Shown piece by piece: positions 7,487 through 16,263 of a DNA stretch of 64,000 bases (positions within the stretch are counted from its first letter, which is position 1; every line of letters begins with the position of its first letter). This DNA is from Rubellimicrobium arenae. GTDB taxonomy: Bacteria; Pseudomonadota; Alphaproteobacteria; Rhodobacterales; Rhodobacteraceae. The notes under the pieces were generated by a model that was not told the origin of the DNA, made no database searches, and saw only the letters and a program-made list of their open reading frames with translations. The DNA is taken from NCBI RefSeq assembly GCF_017916275.1, contig NZ_JAFMST010000003.1:372001-436000 (forward strand), in the 5' to 3' direction. Both the position numbers and the translations under genes were made by a program.

Positions 7487-9400
7487 TTATCCTCTGGCCA
7501 CAGGGGTGCTGCGCCTCAGCCTCGCGTCATGCGTCCCACGTGGCCGCTCGGCTGACATGGCCGCGGTGACGCGGAGGAAGCGGGCGTCGTCGGGAAGTCG
7601 CTCCAGCGGCACCGGGCAACGCAGCCTCCAGTTCGGATAGGCGTTCACCGTGCCAGGCAGGTTGGTCGGGGCGATGGGGCCGATCAGGTCGGCCAGCCTG
7701 ACGGCGGTCAGGCGGCAGGGCGTCCGGGCGATGAACCGATGGGCGGCCTCAAGGAGCTCGTCGGCCAGCTCAGTGGTTTCGGCCGGGGGCGAGCGGAGCA
7801 GCCCGGCGGCCACGAGCGACTGCGTCAGGGCTGTCCGTTCGCGGGCCCGCAACGCCAGCTGCTCGACCGAAGACGCCTCGTCGACCAGCCCATGCGTGCG
7901 GCGAAGCACGACATCGTCCGCTCTCCACCAGGCGGCCAGGGTTGGCAGGTCGTGCGTGGACAGGCAGGCCAGGGCCAGGGCGGGGTACCGTTCGGGCGGC
8001 AGGAAGGCACCGTCCATCTTCTCGAAGTAAAGGATACGGTAGGACAGCACGCCGGCTTCGGCCATCGCTTCGCGAAAACCTGCGGGGACGAATCCCAGAT
8101 CCTCGCCGATCACGGTCGTCCCGTGTTCTTCCGACTGCTCTGCCAGAACCCGGAGCATCTCGGCGAATGGATAGCGGAGATGGGCGCCCGCCCTGGCCGA
8201 CTGGCCCTCCGGGACAAGGAACAGCTGCCAGAGGGCCATGGCATGGTCGATGCGCAAGGCCCCGGCGTATCCCATCTGAGCGGCGATCATGTTCCGGTAG
8301 GGCGCGAAATCCCGCTCGATCAGGGCGCGCGGCGATGGGGCGGCAAGCCCCCAGCTCTGCCCCTCGGTGGCGAAGACGTCGGGCGGGGCGCCCAGTCCCA
8401 CGCCGGGCAGCAGAAGCTCGGGATGGCTCCACGCGGCGGAGCCGTCCGGGGCTTCGCCCACTGCGAGGTCGAGATAGAGGCCAATCCTCATCCCGGCGGC
8501 GTGGGTAGCCTCCTTCGCGGCCGAAAGTTGCAGGCTGGCGATCCACTGCAACCAGATCTGGAAGGCGACATCGCTCTCATGATCGGCGGCAAAGCGGGCG
8601 ACCGCCTCGCCCTGCCAGTCCTGCATCGCCTCGGGCCAGTCCGTCCATCCGGCGCCATGGCCGCGCGCGACCATCTCCCGCGACAGGACCTCGAAGAGCG
8701 CATGACGCCAGAGCGAAGAGCCTCCGGCTTCGCGGAACGCCCCAAGGGCCGCTTCTGCCTGGGGATCCGACCCGAAGGGACATCTGTCGAAGGCGGATCG
8801 CAAGGCCCCGAGCTTCAGGTCCGCCACGGCCGGGTAGTCCACCATCTCGCCGGCCCGAAGTTCGGCCAGCATGGTCTCCGATGGTGTGTCAGCCCCCGGA
8901 ACCTCGTCGACGGCGATGTAGAGGGGGTTCAGGAAACGCCGGTTCGAGGGCGAGAACGGACTGCATCTCAGGGGATCTGCGAGAAAGAGGGCATGAAGAG
9001 GATTGACGCCGAGAAAGTCCGCACCCACCTCGCCGGCCAGAGCCGCAAGGTCGCGCAGGTCCCTGAAATCTCCGATGCCCCAGTTGCGGGCCGAACGCAG
9101 TTCGTAGAGTTGGCAGGTCAGCCCCCAGGCCGGGCTACGCTCTAGCCAGGCGGGCTGGAAGCAGGACAGGCCAGCCGGCACCTGCGGCATTTCAGGTTGG
9201 GGTGCCGTTGCCGCGACAGGGGCGGCCGAAGTCCCTCCGAGGCTTTGCAGAAGGGTCCGCAGGCTCTCCTCCGGCACGGGCCGGACGGCCCCGCTCTCCT
9301 CGTACTCCGTGGTGATCCCGTTCTGCCTGCAAAGATGAGGCAGCGTGCTTGGAGCGGACGGCATCGAGGATTGCGGTCCATGTAGCTGGGAATCGGACAT
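7487..9400 (-). CDS. malQ: 4-alpha-glucanotransferase (amylomaltase, GH77)
   Basis: A 637-residue cytoplasmic GH77 enzyme that transfers alpha-1,4-glucan segments between maltodextrins during glycogen or maltodextrin turnover. The three catalytic regions are recognisable: MGYAGALRIDHAMALWQLF with the nucleophile Asp, VIGEDLGFVP with the acid/base Glu, and CLSTHDLPTLAAWW with the stabilising Asp. The 100 residues before GLTCQLYELRSARNWGIGDF form the N-terminal extension seen in bacterial MalQ. The ATG at 9400 has AGGGTG just upstream; the open frame extends to 9538 but that part looks non-coding. It lies in the same direction as otsAB with 171 bases between, so it is a functional neighbour (glucose/trehalose/glucan storage), perhaps not the same transcript. 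Confidence 0.93.
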   Translation of the reverse strand: MSDSQLHGPQSSMPSAPSTLPHLCRQNGITTEYEESGAVRPVPEESLRTLLQSLGGTSAAPVAATAPQPEMPQVPAGLSCFQPAWLERSPAWGLTCQLYELRSARNWGIGDFRDLRDLAALAGEVGADFLGVNPLHALFLADPLRCSPFSPSNRRFLNPLYIAVDEVPGADTPSETMLAELRAGEMVDYPAVADLKLGALRSAFDRCPFGSDPQAEAALGAFREAGGSSLWRHALFEVLSREMVARGHGAGWTDWPEAMQDWQGEAVARFAADHESDVAFQIWLQWIASLQLSAAKEATHAAGMRIGLYLDLAVGEAPDGSAAWSHPELLLPGVGLGAPPDVFATEGQSWGLAAPSPRALIERDFAPYRNMIAAQMGYAGALRIDHAMALWQLFLVPEGQSARAGAHLRYPFAEMLRVLAEQSEEHGTTVIGEDLGFVPAGFREAMAEAGVLSYRILYFEKMDGAFLPPERYPALALACLSTHDLPTLAAWWRADDVVLRRTHGLVDEASSVEQLALRARERTALTQSLVAAGLLRSPPAETTELADELLEAAHRFIARTPCRLTAVRLADLIGPIAPTNLPGTVNAYPNWRLRCPVPLERLPDDARFLRVTAAMSAERPRGTHDARLRRSTPVARG

Positions 9401-9610
9401 CGTCACCCTGTTCTTCTTCGACCTGCCCGTGACCTGATCCCGCCGGTTGGTCGCGGATCCAGCGGCGGGGCTCGCGGAACGGTCCCCGAACCGCGCGGAG
9501 GGCGAATTGTTTCGGATTGCCGTTACGTCGCCCGGCACGAGGGGCCAGGCTCGCGCCGCAGGACTTGGTGCCGCCGGCCGTGGGGGCGGCCCAGACGGCC
9601 GGATGCCGAT

Positions 9611-10600
9611 CTAGGACGATCCTCGCAGGACGAGGTCGCCGGTCAGCCGCAGCGTTTCGGCGGGGCGCTTGCCGGTCAGCATCTGGACCAAGGCCTCCAC
9701 CATGTCCCGAAATGGCTGTCGGTATGTCGTGAGGTCGAACGAAGGCGCGGCAGCGAGATCGATGTCGTCGAAGCCCACCACGGCGATGTCCTGCGGAACC
9801 CGGAGCCCAAGCCGGTAGCGCAGCGCGTCCAGGGCCCCGAGGGCGAGGATGTCATTTTCGCAGGCCAGCGCATCGCATCCGGGGACCCCGGGGACGGTCG
9901 GGAGCCACCGGTGCACGGCCTCGGCTGCGCTTTCCCGATCGTAGACTCCGGCGTTGATCACCGGAACCTGAACTCCTTGCTCGGCCCAGAAGGACACGAA
10001 CTCGCGGCAGCGGCCCAGGGCCGTGGACTGCGTGCGCGGGCCGCGCAGGAAGGCCGGCCTGCGGACGCCGCGCCCATGGAGATGTTCCCCGAGCGCCCGC
10101 ATGGCCGGAACCGGGTCCGTGTAGACGGAGGTCACCCCCGGAATGGTGCTCTCGCGGGCCAGGACGAAACAGGGCGTCGATCCCGCGCGCGCCACGATCT
10201 CGGGGCGGAATACCGTCCCGAACAGGACGATGGCATCGACCTGACGGCTCCGCGCATCGGTGATCGCCGCGAAATGGTCGAAGCTGTCGTTGATGTTGAT
10301 CAGGATGCCCAGCATCCCCTCGCGCTGCAGGGCGGCGGTCAGGTGGGCGAGGGTGGGCAGCTTGTAGGGGTTCTCGAAGTCGTCGACCAGGATGGCCACC
10401 AGATGGGTTCTCTGGGTCGCGAGGCTGCGCGCCAGGAGGTTGGGCCTGTAGTCGAGCTGCGCCGCTGCAGCGAGAACCTTGGTCCGCGTCATCTCGGCGA
10501 TGGGTGCGGCAGGATCGAAGGCCCGGATCACGGTCCATTTCGAGACGCCCGCCGCACGGGCGACGTCCGCCGAGGTCACCTTTTTCGTCAAGCCTGCCAT
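9611..10600 (-). CDS. LacI/GalR-family transcriptional regulator
   Basis: A 329-residue sugar-responsive repressor. The N-terminal helix-turn-helix reads TSADVARAAGVSKWTVIRAF (residues about 7-26), the classical LacI form, followed by the hinge region (LDYRPNLLARSLA) and a periplasmic-binding-protein-like effector domain (VAILVDDFENPY, then IAVVGFDDIDLAAAPSFDLTTYRQP). The start ATG at 10600 has GGAG upstream. The gene diverges from the ABC importer at 10853, and two tandem CG-centred palindromes lie between them, so it very probably represses the importer operon and possibly itself. The inducer is likely the imported sugar or polyol; the IolG-like enzyme downstream suggests an inositol-type compound. 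Confidence 0.92.
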   Translation of the reverse strand: MAGLTKKVTSADVARAAGVSKWTVIRAFDPAAPIAEMTRTKVLAAAAQLDYRPNLLARSLATQRTHLVAILVDDFENPYKLPTLAHLTAALQREGMLGILININDSFDHFAAITDARSRQVDAIVLFGTVFRPEIVARAGSTPCFVLARESTIPGVTSVYTDPVPAMRALGEHLHGRGVRRPAFLRGPRTQSTALGRCREFVSFWAEQGVQVPVINAGVYDRESAAEAVHRWLPTVPGVPGCDALACENDILALGALDALRYRLGLRVPQDIAVVGFDDIDLAAAPSFDLTTYRQPFRDMVEALVQMLTGKRPAETLRLTGDLVLRGSS

Positions 10601-10716
10601 CCCGCTCCAACCCTGCCGCCCCGTCCGTGACCCGACCAATGGCGCCGATCTCCGGCCCTTGCGCTTCTTGGCGGCTCATGACCGCAAACCACAGATTGAC
10701 GCGCCGAAACAGCCTA

Positions 10717-10750
10717 TGCTACCGGTTGCACAAGGATGCTACCGGTAGCA
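10717..10750. promoter_or_regulatory. Tandem LacI-type operators
   Basis: Site 1 is TGCTACCGGTTGCA (10717-10730, one mismatch from a palindrome). Site 2 is TGCTACCGGTAGCA (10737-10750, perfect 14-base palindrome). Their centres are exactly 20 bases apart, about two helical turns on one face. The CG centre is typical of LacI-family operators, and the sites sit between the divergent LacI gene and the importer operon. Confidence 0.8.
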
Positions 10751-10852
10751 AGAACAATCCGGCGGGGAGGAGGCCCCGAAGCCATCCACGCGGCAGGGCC
10801 CCGTGCGGTCAGGCCCCTGCCGTCCCAAGACGGGCCGCACAGGGAGGACGAG

Positions 10853-11827
10853 ATGGAAGTCGACAGACGAACGCTCCTGACCGGAGTCGCGGCGATGGCC
10901 ATGACGGTGGCAGCTCGGCCGGCTCTGGCCCAGGACAGGCTGGTGATCGGGGTGCTGCCCAAGACCGTGATCAATGACATCTTCATGAACAACATCGCCG
11001 AGTTCGCGAAGGCCAAGGGCGCAGAGCTCGATGTCGACATCGAGATCCATTCCGTGTCCGGGCACGGCGCGATCGAGGAGCAGGTCTCGGCGATGGAGGC
11101 GCTGATCTCCCGCAAGGTGAACGGCATCGCGCTGGCGGCCCTCGACAGCAAGGGCCTCGCGCCCGTGGTCAAGCGCGCCGCCGAGGCAGGCATTCCGGTG
11201 ATGCTGATCGACAGCGGCGTCGAGACGGACCCGGCCAACTACGTGTCCTATGTGGGCACGGACAACGTCCGCGCGGCGGGGCTGGCGGCGGACTATGCCG
11301 CCTCGCTGCTGAGCTACAAGGGCAAGGTCGCCCAGCTCGAGGGGGAGCCAGGCTCGGAAGCCGCCGCGCATCGCAAGCAGGGGTTCCACGAAGGCATCGC
11401 CAAGTACCCCGAGCTGGAGCTGGTCTCGTCGATCACCGGGCACTGGACCACGCCCGGCGCCGTGGAGGCCACCGAGGCCATCGTCACGGCCAATCCCGAC
11501 ATCAACCTGATCTTCGCATCCTCAGACCTGATGGCGGTCGGCGCGGCCGAGGTGCTGCGCCGGCGCGACATGAACCATGTGATCGTGATCGGCTTCGACG
11601 GCATCCCCGAGGGCACCGACCTCATCAAGGAGCTCCGCGCCGCCGGGGACGTGGCGCAGAGCGCGCGCGGCATGGCCGAGATCTCGGTCGAGACGCTCGT
11701 GCAGGTCGCCCGGGGCGAGAAGGCCGCCGCGGACTTCCCCAAGAGCGTGGATAGCGGGATGCAGCTCCTCCACTCCTGGAACGTTGACGCCTACCGCCGC
11801 GACATCCTCGGCCTGGACGGCAACTGA
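10853..11827 (+). CDS. ABC importer substrate-binding protein, sugar/polyol (system 1)
   Basis: A 324-residue periplasmic binding protein of the ribose/inositol (pulmonary-fold, peripla_BP_4) type. The signal peptide contains DRRTLLTG followed by a hydrophobic run and ALAQ, a twin-arginine-like start, so Tat export is likely with cleavage near residue 27. Family features are LVIGVLPKTVINDIF at the mature N-terminus, SRKVNGIALAALDSKGLAPVV, and VIGFDGIPEG in the second lobe. The ATG at 10853 has AGGGAGG at good spacing. It is first in an operon with an ATPase (11897) and a permease (12703), under the tandem operators. An inositol-like ligand is inferred from the downstream IolG-like dehydrogenase, not from the binding protein itself. 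Confidence 0.9.
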   Translation: MEVDRRTLLTGVAAMAMTVAARPALAQDRLVIGVLPKTVINDIFMNNIAEFAKAKGAELDVDIEIHSVSGHGAIEEQVSAMEALISRKVNGIALAALDSKGLAPVVKRAAEAGIPVMLIDSGVETDPANYVSYVGTDNVRAAGLAADYAASLLSYKGKVAQLEGEPGSEAAAHRKQGFHEGIAKYPELELVSSITGHWTTPGAVEATEAIVTANPDINLIFASSDLMAVGAAEVLRRRDMNHVIVIGFDGIPEGTDLIKELRAAGDVAQSARGMAEISVETLVQVARGEKAAADFPKSVDSGMQLLHSWNVDAYRRDILGLDGN

Positions 11828-11896
11828 CGGCCCCCTCCCGCCGTCGGGGGGCAGGTCCGCCCGCCCCCCTTCCTGTCCCTTTTCCATGAGGCGCTC

Positions 11897-12706
11897 ATGG
11901 CCCTGCATACCCCTGGCGGCGCTCGGTCGGCCCCGCCCATCGTCGCCATGCGCGGCATCTCCAAGCATTACGGCGGCGTCGCCGCGCTGGACAAGGTCGA
12001 CTTCCATGTCGGCCGCGGCGAGGTCGTGGCGCTCCTGGGCGACAATGGCGCCGGCAAGTCCACGCTGATCAAGATCCTGGCGGGAGCCGTGCGCGCCGAC
12101 CAGGGCACGGTGGCCATCGACGGCCGCGAGGTCGAGATCGGGTCGCCCGCGCAGTCCAAGGCGCTGGGCATCGAGACCGTCTACCAGGACCTCGCCCTTT
12201 GCGACAACGTGGACGTGCCGACCAACATCTTCCTCGGGCGCGAGCTGCGCCGGCCCTTGCTCGGCGGAGTGCTGAGGCTCTTCGACCGCCGCCGCATGGC
12301 CCAGGAAACGCGGCGCCTGCTGGGCGACCTTCGCATCAACATCGCCGACATCCATGCGCCGGTGCGCGACTTCTCGGGCGGGCAGCGCCAGACCATCGCC
12401 ATCGCGAAGGCCGTCTATTCGGACGCGAACCTCATCATCATGGACGAGCCCACCGCCGCGCTGGGCGTCGCCCAGCAGGAGCAGGTGCTGTCGCTCATCG
12501 AGAACCTGCGCGCGCGTGGCGAGGCCATCGTGCTGATCAGCCACAACATGGACGACGTGATGCGGGTCGCCGACCGGGTCGTGATCCTGAAGACCGGTCG
12601 GCTGGTCACGGACCGCCCCGTCTCCGACGTCGACCGCCAGCAGCTCGTCCGCATGATCGTCTCCGGGGTCGAGGAGCCCCCCCTGCGCCGCGAGGTCCTG
12701 CAATGA
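11897..12706 (+). CDS. Sugar ABC importer ATPase, single nucleotide-binding domain (system 1)
   Basis: A 269-residue ATPase with one ABC domain: Walker [11 protein letters not shown]-loop YQDLALCDN, signature FSGGQRQTIAIAKAV, Walker B LIIMDEPTAAL, and switch His in VLISHNMDDV. Most ribose/inositol-type importers use a two-domain ATPase of about 500 residues; this short form resembles the FrcA type and should act as a homodimer on the permease. The ATG at 11897 has GAGG upstream. Its stop overlaps the permease start in ATGA, so production of the two is coupled. Confidence 0.92.
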   Translation: MALHTPGGARSAPPIVAMRGISKHYGGVAALDKVDFHVGRGEVVALLGDNGAGKSTLIKILAGAVRADQGTVAIDGREVEIGSPAQSKALGIETVYQDLALCDNVDVPTNIFLGRELRRPLLGGVLRLFDRRRMAQETRRLLGDLRINIADIHAPVRDFSGGQRQTIAIAKAVYSDANLIIMDEPTAALGVAQQEQVLSLIENLRARGEAIVLISHNMDDVMRVADRVVILKTGRLVTDRPVSDVDRQQLVRMIVSGVEEPPLRREVLQ

Positions 12707-13707
12707 TGGAAAAGTCGGTGAACCTGACGGCCCGGGCGCCCGGAGCCGCCCCCAGGATCTCGCTGCGCAAGAACATCGAGAAGCTGTCGATGGTCTTCGT
12801 CTTCATCGCCCTTCTCCTGGGCATGGAGGTCCTCCAGAGCGGGTTCCTCACGCTCGACAACATCAGCCTGATCTTTCTCCAAGCCGCCGTCCGGGCCATC
12901 CTGGCCGTGGGCGCGATGCTGGTGATCATCAGCGGGGGCATCGACATCTCCATTGGGACGGTGATGTCGCTGTCCATGGTGGTCATGGGCGTGGGCGTGA
13001 TCGATCTCGGCCTGCCGCTGGGGCTGGGCTTTGCGCTGTCGGTCGCGACGGGGCTGCTGGTGGGGATGCTGAACGGCCTGCTCATCGCCTATGCGGGCCT
13101 ACCGGCCTTCATCGTGACGCTCGGGATGCTGGGCATCGCCCAAGGGGTGGCGCTGACGGTCAGCAACGGCAGCTCTCTCTACGGCTTTCCCGAAAGCTTC
13201 GAAGTCTACGGGGGCGGAACGCTGCTGGGCGTCCCGGTGCCCGTGCTGATCATGATCGGCTTCGCCCTGCTGATGCTGTTCGTCTTTCACCAGACCAAGC
13301 TTGGTCGCTACGCCTTCACCATCGGCGGCAACGAGGAGGCGACGCGGCGCGCCGGCGTGGACGTGCGCCGCTACAAGCTGGCGATCTACATGGTGTCCGG
13401 CGCGACGGCGGGACTGGCGGCGATCATCCTGGCCGCCCGGATCAATTCCGCGCACCCGGGCATCGGCTTCGGCTACGAACTCGATGCCATCGCTGCGGTC
13501 GTGATCGGAGGGGGAAGCCTGATGGGCGGGCGGGGGTCCGTCGGCGGCGCAATCATCGGCGCCCTGATCATGTCCGAGATCCGCTTCGCCCTCAACGTCC
13601 TGGGGCTCTCCCCGTTCATCCAGCAGATCGTCGTGGGCGTCATCCTGATCGCAGCCGTGTGGCTCGACACCATCAGGTCGCGCCGCGTGGTCGGGCGGCG
13701 GAGCTGA
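12703..13707 (+). CDS. Sugar ABC importer permease (system 1)
   Basis: A 334-residue inner-membrane permease of the BPD_transp_2 (RbsC/FrcC) family with about ten hydrophobic segments. Family marks are ISGGIDISIGTVMSLS, VTLGMLGIAQGVALT, and the late loop VVIGGGSLMGGRGSVGGAIIGAL. The start ATG at 12703 overlaps the ATPase stop; an alternative ATG follows at 12706. The operon appears to continue to the dehydrogenase at 13814 after 106 bases. Confidence 0.93.
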   Translation: MMEKSVNLTARAPGAAPRISLRKNIEKLSMVFVFIALLLGMEVLQSGFLTLDNISLIFLQAAVRAILAVGAMLVIISGGIDISIGTVMSLSMVVMGVGVIDLGLPLGLGFALSVATGLLVGMLNGLLIAYAGLPAFIVTLGMLGIAQGVALTVSNGSSLYGFPESFEVYGGGTLLGVPVPVLIMIGFALLMLFVFHQTKLGRYAFTIGGNEEATRRAGVDVRRYKLAIYMVSGATAGLAAIILAARINSAHPGIGFGYELDAIAAVVIGGGSLMGGRGSVGGAIIGALIMSEIRFALNVLGLSPFIQQIVVGVILIAAVWLDTIRSRRVVGRRS

Positions 13708-13813
13708 CCATGGCGCATGGATCGACCGAAGACCCGTTGACCACGCCCGACCGGCCTGCGGGCGGCCCGCCGTCACGACGCGTGGTTCCGCGACCATCCT
13801 GGGGGAGCCGTGC

Positions 13814-14860
13814 ATGAGCCTTGCCATCGGGGTCATCGGAGCCGGCGTCATGGGCCGGGCCCATACCAGGATCATCGAGCAGGGGGTGACGGGCGCGCGG
13901 GTCGCGATGATCAGCGATCCGGACGAAGCGCGCGCCCGGGACGCCGCGCGCGGGGCTGACGGCGCTGTCGTGGCCCTGGACCCCGCGCGGCTGATCGCCT
14001 CCGACGAGGTCGATGCGGTGCTGGTCGCCTCGCCCGATCACACGCACGCCGCCTATGTGGCGGCCTGCCTGCGGATGGGAAAGCCGGTCCTCTGCGAGAA
14101 GCCTCTGGCCGAGACCGCCGCCGCCTGCCTGGACCTGGTGGCGCTGGAGCGGAAACTCGGACGACGCCTGGCGCAGGTCGGGTTCATGCGACGCTTCGAC
14201 CCGGCCTATGTCGACCTGAAGGCGGTGTACGACAGCGGGGCGGTCGGACCGGCGCGGCTCATCCGCTGCATCCATCGCAATGCCGTGGCTCCGGGATTCT
14301 TCGTGGGGGACATGGCGATCAGCAACGCCATGGTGCACGAATTCGACGTCGTGCGCTGGCTCACCGGAGCGGAGCTTCGCCGGGTCAGGGTGTCCGCGCC
14401 ACCGGTGCAGGATGGATCCGGCCCCGGCGATCCGCTGCTGGCTACCCTTGAGACGGACGGGGGGCAACTCGTCGATATCGAGGTGTTCATGAATGCCCGC
14501 TATGGGTACGACATTCGGACCGAGATCCTTGGGCCGGATGGCGCGATCGAGATGGCGGGACGGGCGACCACGGTCCGGCGCCTCGCGGGCGGGGAGGCCT
14601 TTCCGCACCATGGCGATTTCACCCACCGTTTCGCCGACGCCTACCGCTTGCAGTTGCAGGACTGGGTCGATGCCCTGCGCCGGGGGGAGGGGACCGGCTC
14701 CGGGGCCACGATCTGGGACGGCTATGTGGCGGTTCAGGTGGCCGAGGCCGCGGTCCAGGCCTTGCAAAGCCAGGACTGGGTTGAGGTCCGCCTGGCCCAG
14801 GCGGAGCAAGGCGTGCCTCGCTCTGACGAGGCGGGCCAGCGCCGGAGCGAGGTGGCGTGA
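13814..14860 (+). CDS. Gfo/Idh/MocA dehydrogenase, inositol 2-dehydrogenase-like
   Basis: A 348-residue NAD(P)-dependent oxidoreductase. It has an N-terminal Rossmann fold (IGVIGAGVMGRAH), the EKPL catalytic-Lys motif (PVLCEKPLAET), and a C-terminal domain with VGFMRRFDPAY, AMVHEFDVVRWL and MNARYGYDIRTEILG. The last three blocks match the usual pattern of IolG-type inositol 2-dehydrogenases, which oxidise myo-inositol to scyllo-inosose; related members act on D-chiro-inositol or inosamines. It follows the system 1 importer in the same direction, so transport and first oxidation of one polyol are probably linked. The exact substrate is inferred. Confidence 0.83.
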   Translation: MSLAIGVIGAGVMGRAHTRIIEQGVTGARVAMISDPDEARARDAARGADGAVVALDPARLIASDEVDAVLVASPDHTHAAYVAACLRMGKPVLCEKPLAETAAACLDLVALERKLGRRLAQVGFMRRFDPAYVDLKAVYDSGAVGPARLIRCIHRNAVAPGFFVGDMAISNAMVHEFDVVRWLTGAELRRVRVSAPPVQDGSGPGDPLLATLETDGGQLVDIEVFMNARYGYDIRTEILGPDGAIEMAGRATTVRRLAGGEAFPHHGDFTHRFADAYRLQLQDWVDALRRGEGTGSGATIWDGYVAVQVAEAAVQALQSQDWVEVRLAQAEQGVPRSDEAGQRRSEVA

Positions 14861-15025
14861 CCGCCGGAGCAAGGACGGCTTGGGCTCCCACGATGGCATC
14901 TCCCACCGAAGGGCTTTTCTCGGGCAGCAGAGCCTGCATGTCATAAGGCGACCTGCCTGGCGTTCCGGACAGGCGATACGATGCCCCGCAACGGCTGCGA
15001 GGGTCGAACACAAACGGGAGGACAG

Positions 15026-16102
15026 ATGCAGAAGGTCAGATACGCCGTGGTCGGCGCCGGTTGGATCTCGCAGGAGGCGTTCATGCCCGGCGTGGGGCAG
15101 ACCGGAAACTCCGAGATCGCGGCCATCGTCACCGGCAACGGCGACGCAGCCCAGCAGCTGGCCGAGTTCCACGGCGTGCCCCGGATCTGCGGCTATGACG
15201 GCTACGATGACCTGATCGGATCGGGGGCCGTCGACGCCGTCTATGTCGCGCTCCCGAACTCGATGCACGCCGATTATGCGATCCGGGCGCTCCGGCGCGG
15301 CGTCCATGCCCTGGTCGAGAAGCCTCTGGCCCTGACGGTCGAGGAATGCGAGGCCATGATCGCGGCGGCGGAGGAGGGAGGCGCTTACCTCATGACCGCC
15401 TATCGCCTGCACAGCGAGCCCGGCACGATCGAGGTGCTGGAGCGCATCCGCCGGGGCGAGATCGGCACCCCGCGGCTCTTCCATGCGGATTTCAGCTTCC
15501 AGAGCGGCCCGGACAATCACCGGCTGTCGGCCAGGCATTGGGGCGGACCGCTGCAGGACATCGGGGTCTACTGCCTGAACGCCGCGCGTCAGGTGTTCGG
15601 GGCCGAGCCCATCGAGTGCGTGGCCATGGAAGGAGCAAGCGCCGGCGATGCCCGTTTCCGGGAGGTCCACGAGGCCATGACCGCCCTCCTGCGGTTTCCG
15701 GATGGCGCACTGGCCAGCTTCACCTGCAGCTTCGGGGCGGCCGAACAGGACCGCTACCGCGTGACGGGCACCGAGGGGATCATCGACGTCGAGAGGGGTT
15801 TCCGGTTCGAGACCGTGCCACAGGTCCGGATCATCAAGGGAGGCTCGGTCGAGGAGTGGCAACCCGAGTCGGTCGATCACTTCGGGGCTCAGACCGCCTA
15901 CTTCTCCGACTGCATCCTGTCCCGAACGCCTCCCGAGCCCGATGGAGCCGAAGGCTTGGCGGATGTCCGGGCGCTCCGCGCCATCGAGAAGTCCGCGCAG
16001 ACAGGCCAGGTGGTCCAGATCGGTGGGGCGGAGCGGGTCCAGCGGCCGGGCCCCGACACGGTGCGACGGGTCCCGCGCACGGAACGCAGGCTCGTGCTGT
16101 AG
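15026..16102 (+). CDS. Gfo/Idh/MocA-family oxidoreductase
   Basis: A 358-residue NAD(P)-dependent sugar or polyol dehydrogenase. The Rossmann motif is AVVGAGWISQEAF, the catalytic-Lys motif is LVEKPLALTVEEC, and substrate-domain marks are AYRLHSEPGT and WGGPLQDIGVYCLNAARQVF, in which the DIGVY segment is typical of glucose-fructose oxidoreductase-like members. I chose the ATG at 15026 because GGGAGGAC is immediately upstream. It follows the IolG-like gene by 165 bases in the same direction and may be a second catabolic step, or an independent gene. Substrate unknown. Confidence 0.87.
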   Translation: MQKVRYAVVGAGWISQEAFMPGVGQTGNSEIAAIVTGNGDAAQQLAEFHGVPRICGYDGYDDLIGSGAVDAVYVALPNSMHADYAIRALRRGVHALVEKPLALTVEECEAMIAAAEEGGAYLMTAYRLHSEPGTIEVLERIRRGEIGTPRLFHADFSFQSGPDNHRLSARHWGGPLQDIGVYCLNAARQVFGAEPIECVAMEGASAGDARFREVHEAMTALLRFPDGALASFTCSFGAAEQDRYRVTGTEGIIDVERGFRFETVPQVRIIKGGSVEEWQPESVDHFGAQTAYFSDCILSRTPPEPDGAEGLADVRALRAIEKSAQTGQVVQIGGAERVQRPGPDTVRRVPRTERRLVL

Positions 16103-16237
16103 CGACCAGCGGGCGCCCTGAGCGACAGGGGCGGTCGAATCGCGGCCGCCCCGCAGCCATCACCGCAAGGCATCGCTGCATTGCAGAAACAGGGCTGGAG
16201 TCGCCGCAATCAGGCCACATCTACCGGACACAACCGA

Positions 16238-16252
16238 GTTCTCAACTTGTTC
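16238..16252 (+). promoter_or_regulatory. Candidate LexA (SOS) box, GTTC-N7-GTTC
   Basis: GTTCTCAACTTGTTC fits the direct-repeat LexA site of alphaproteobacteria exactly and ends 11 bases before the ATG of the acetyltransferase. A 12-base palindrome TGTTCCGGAACA (16248-16259) overlaps it. By chance about two such direct repeats are expected per window of this size, so position is the main support. Confidence 0.45.
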
Positions 16253-16263
16253 CGGAACAGGCC

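Noticed and set aside
7739-9145. 468-codon forward-strand open frame inside malQ
   Set aside because: It is antisense to the GH77 catalytic motifs and shows no family resemblance.
13673-15880. 735-codon open frame on the reverse strand
   Set aside because: It runs antisense across two convincing Gfo/Idh/MocA genes and the end of a permease gene; no domain signal and no ribosome site.
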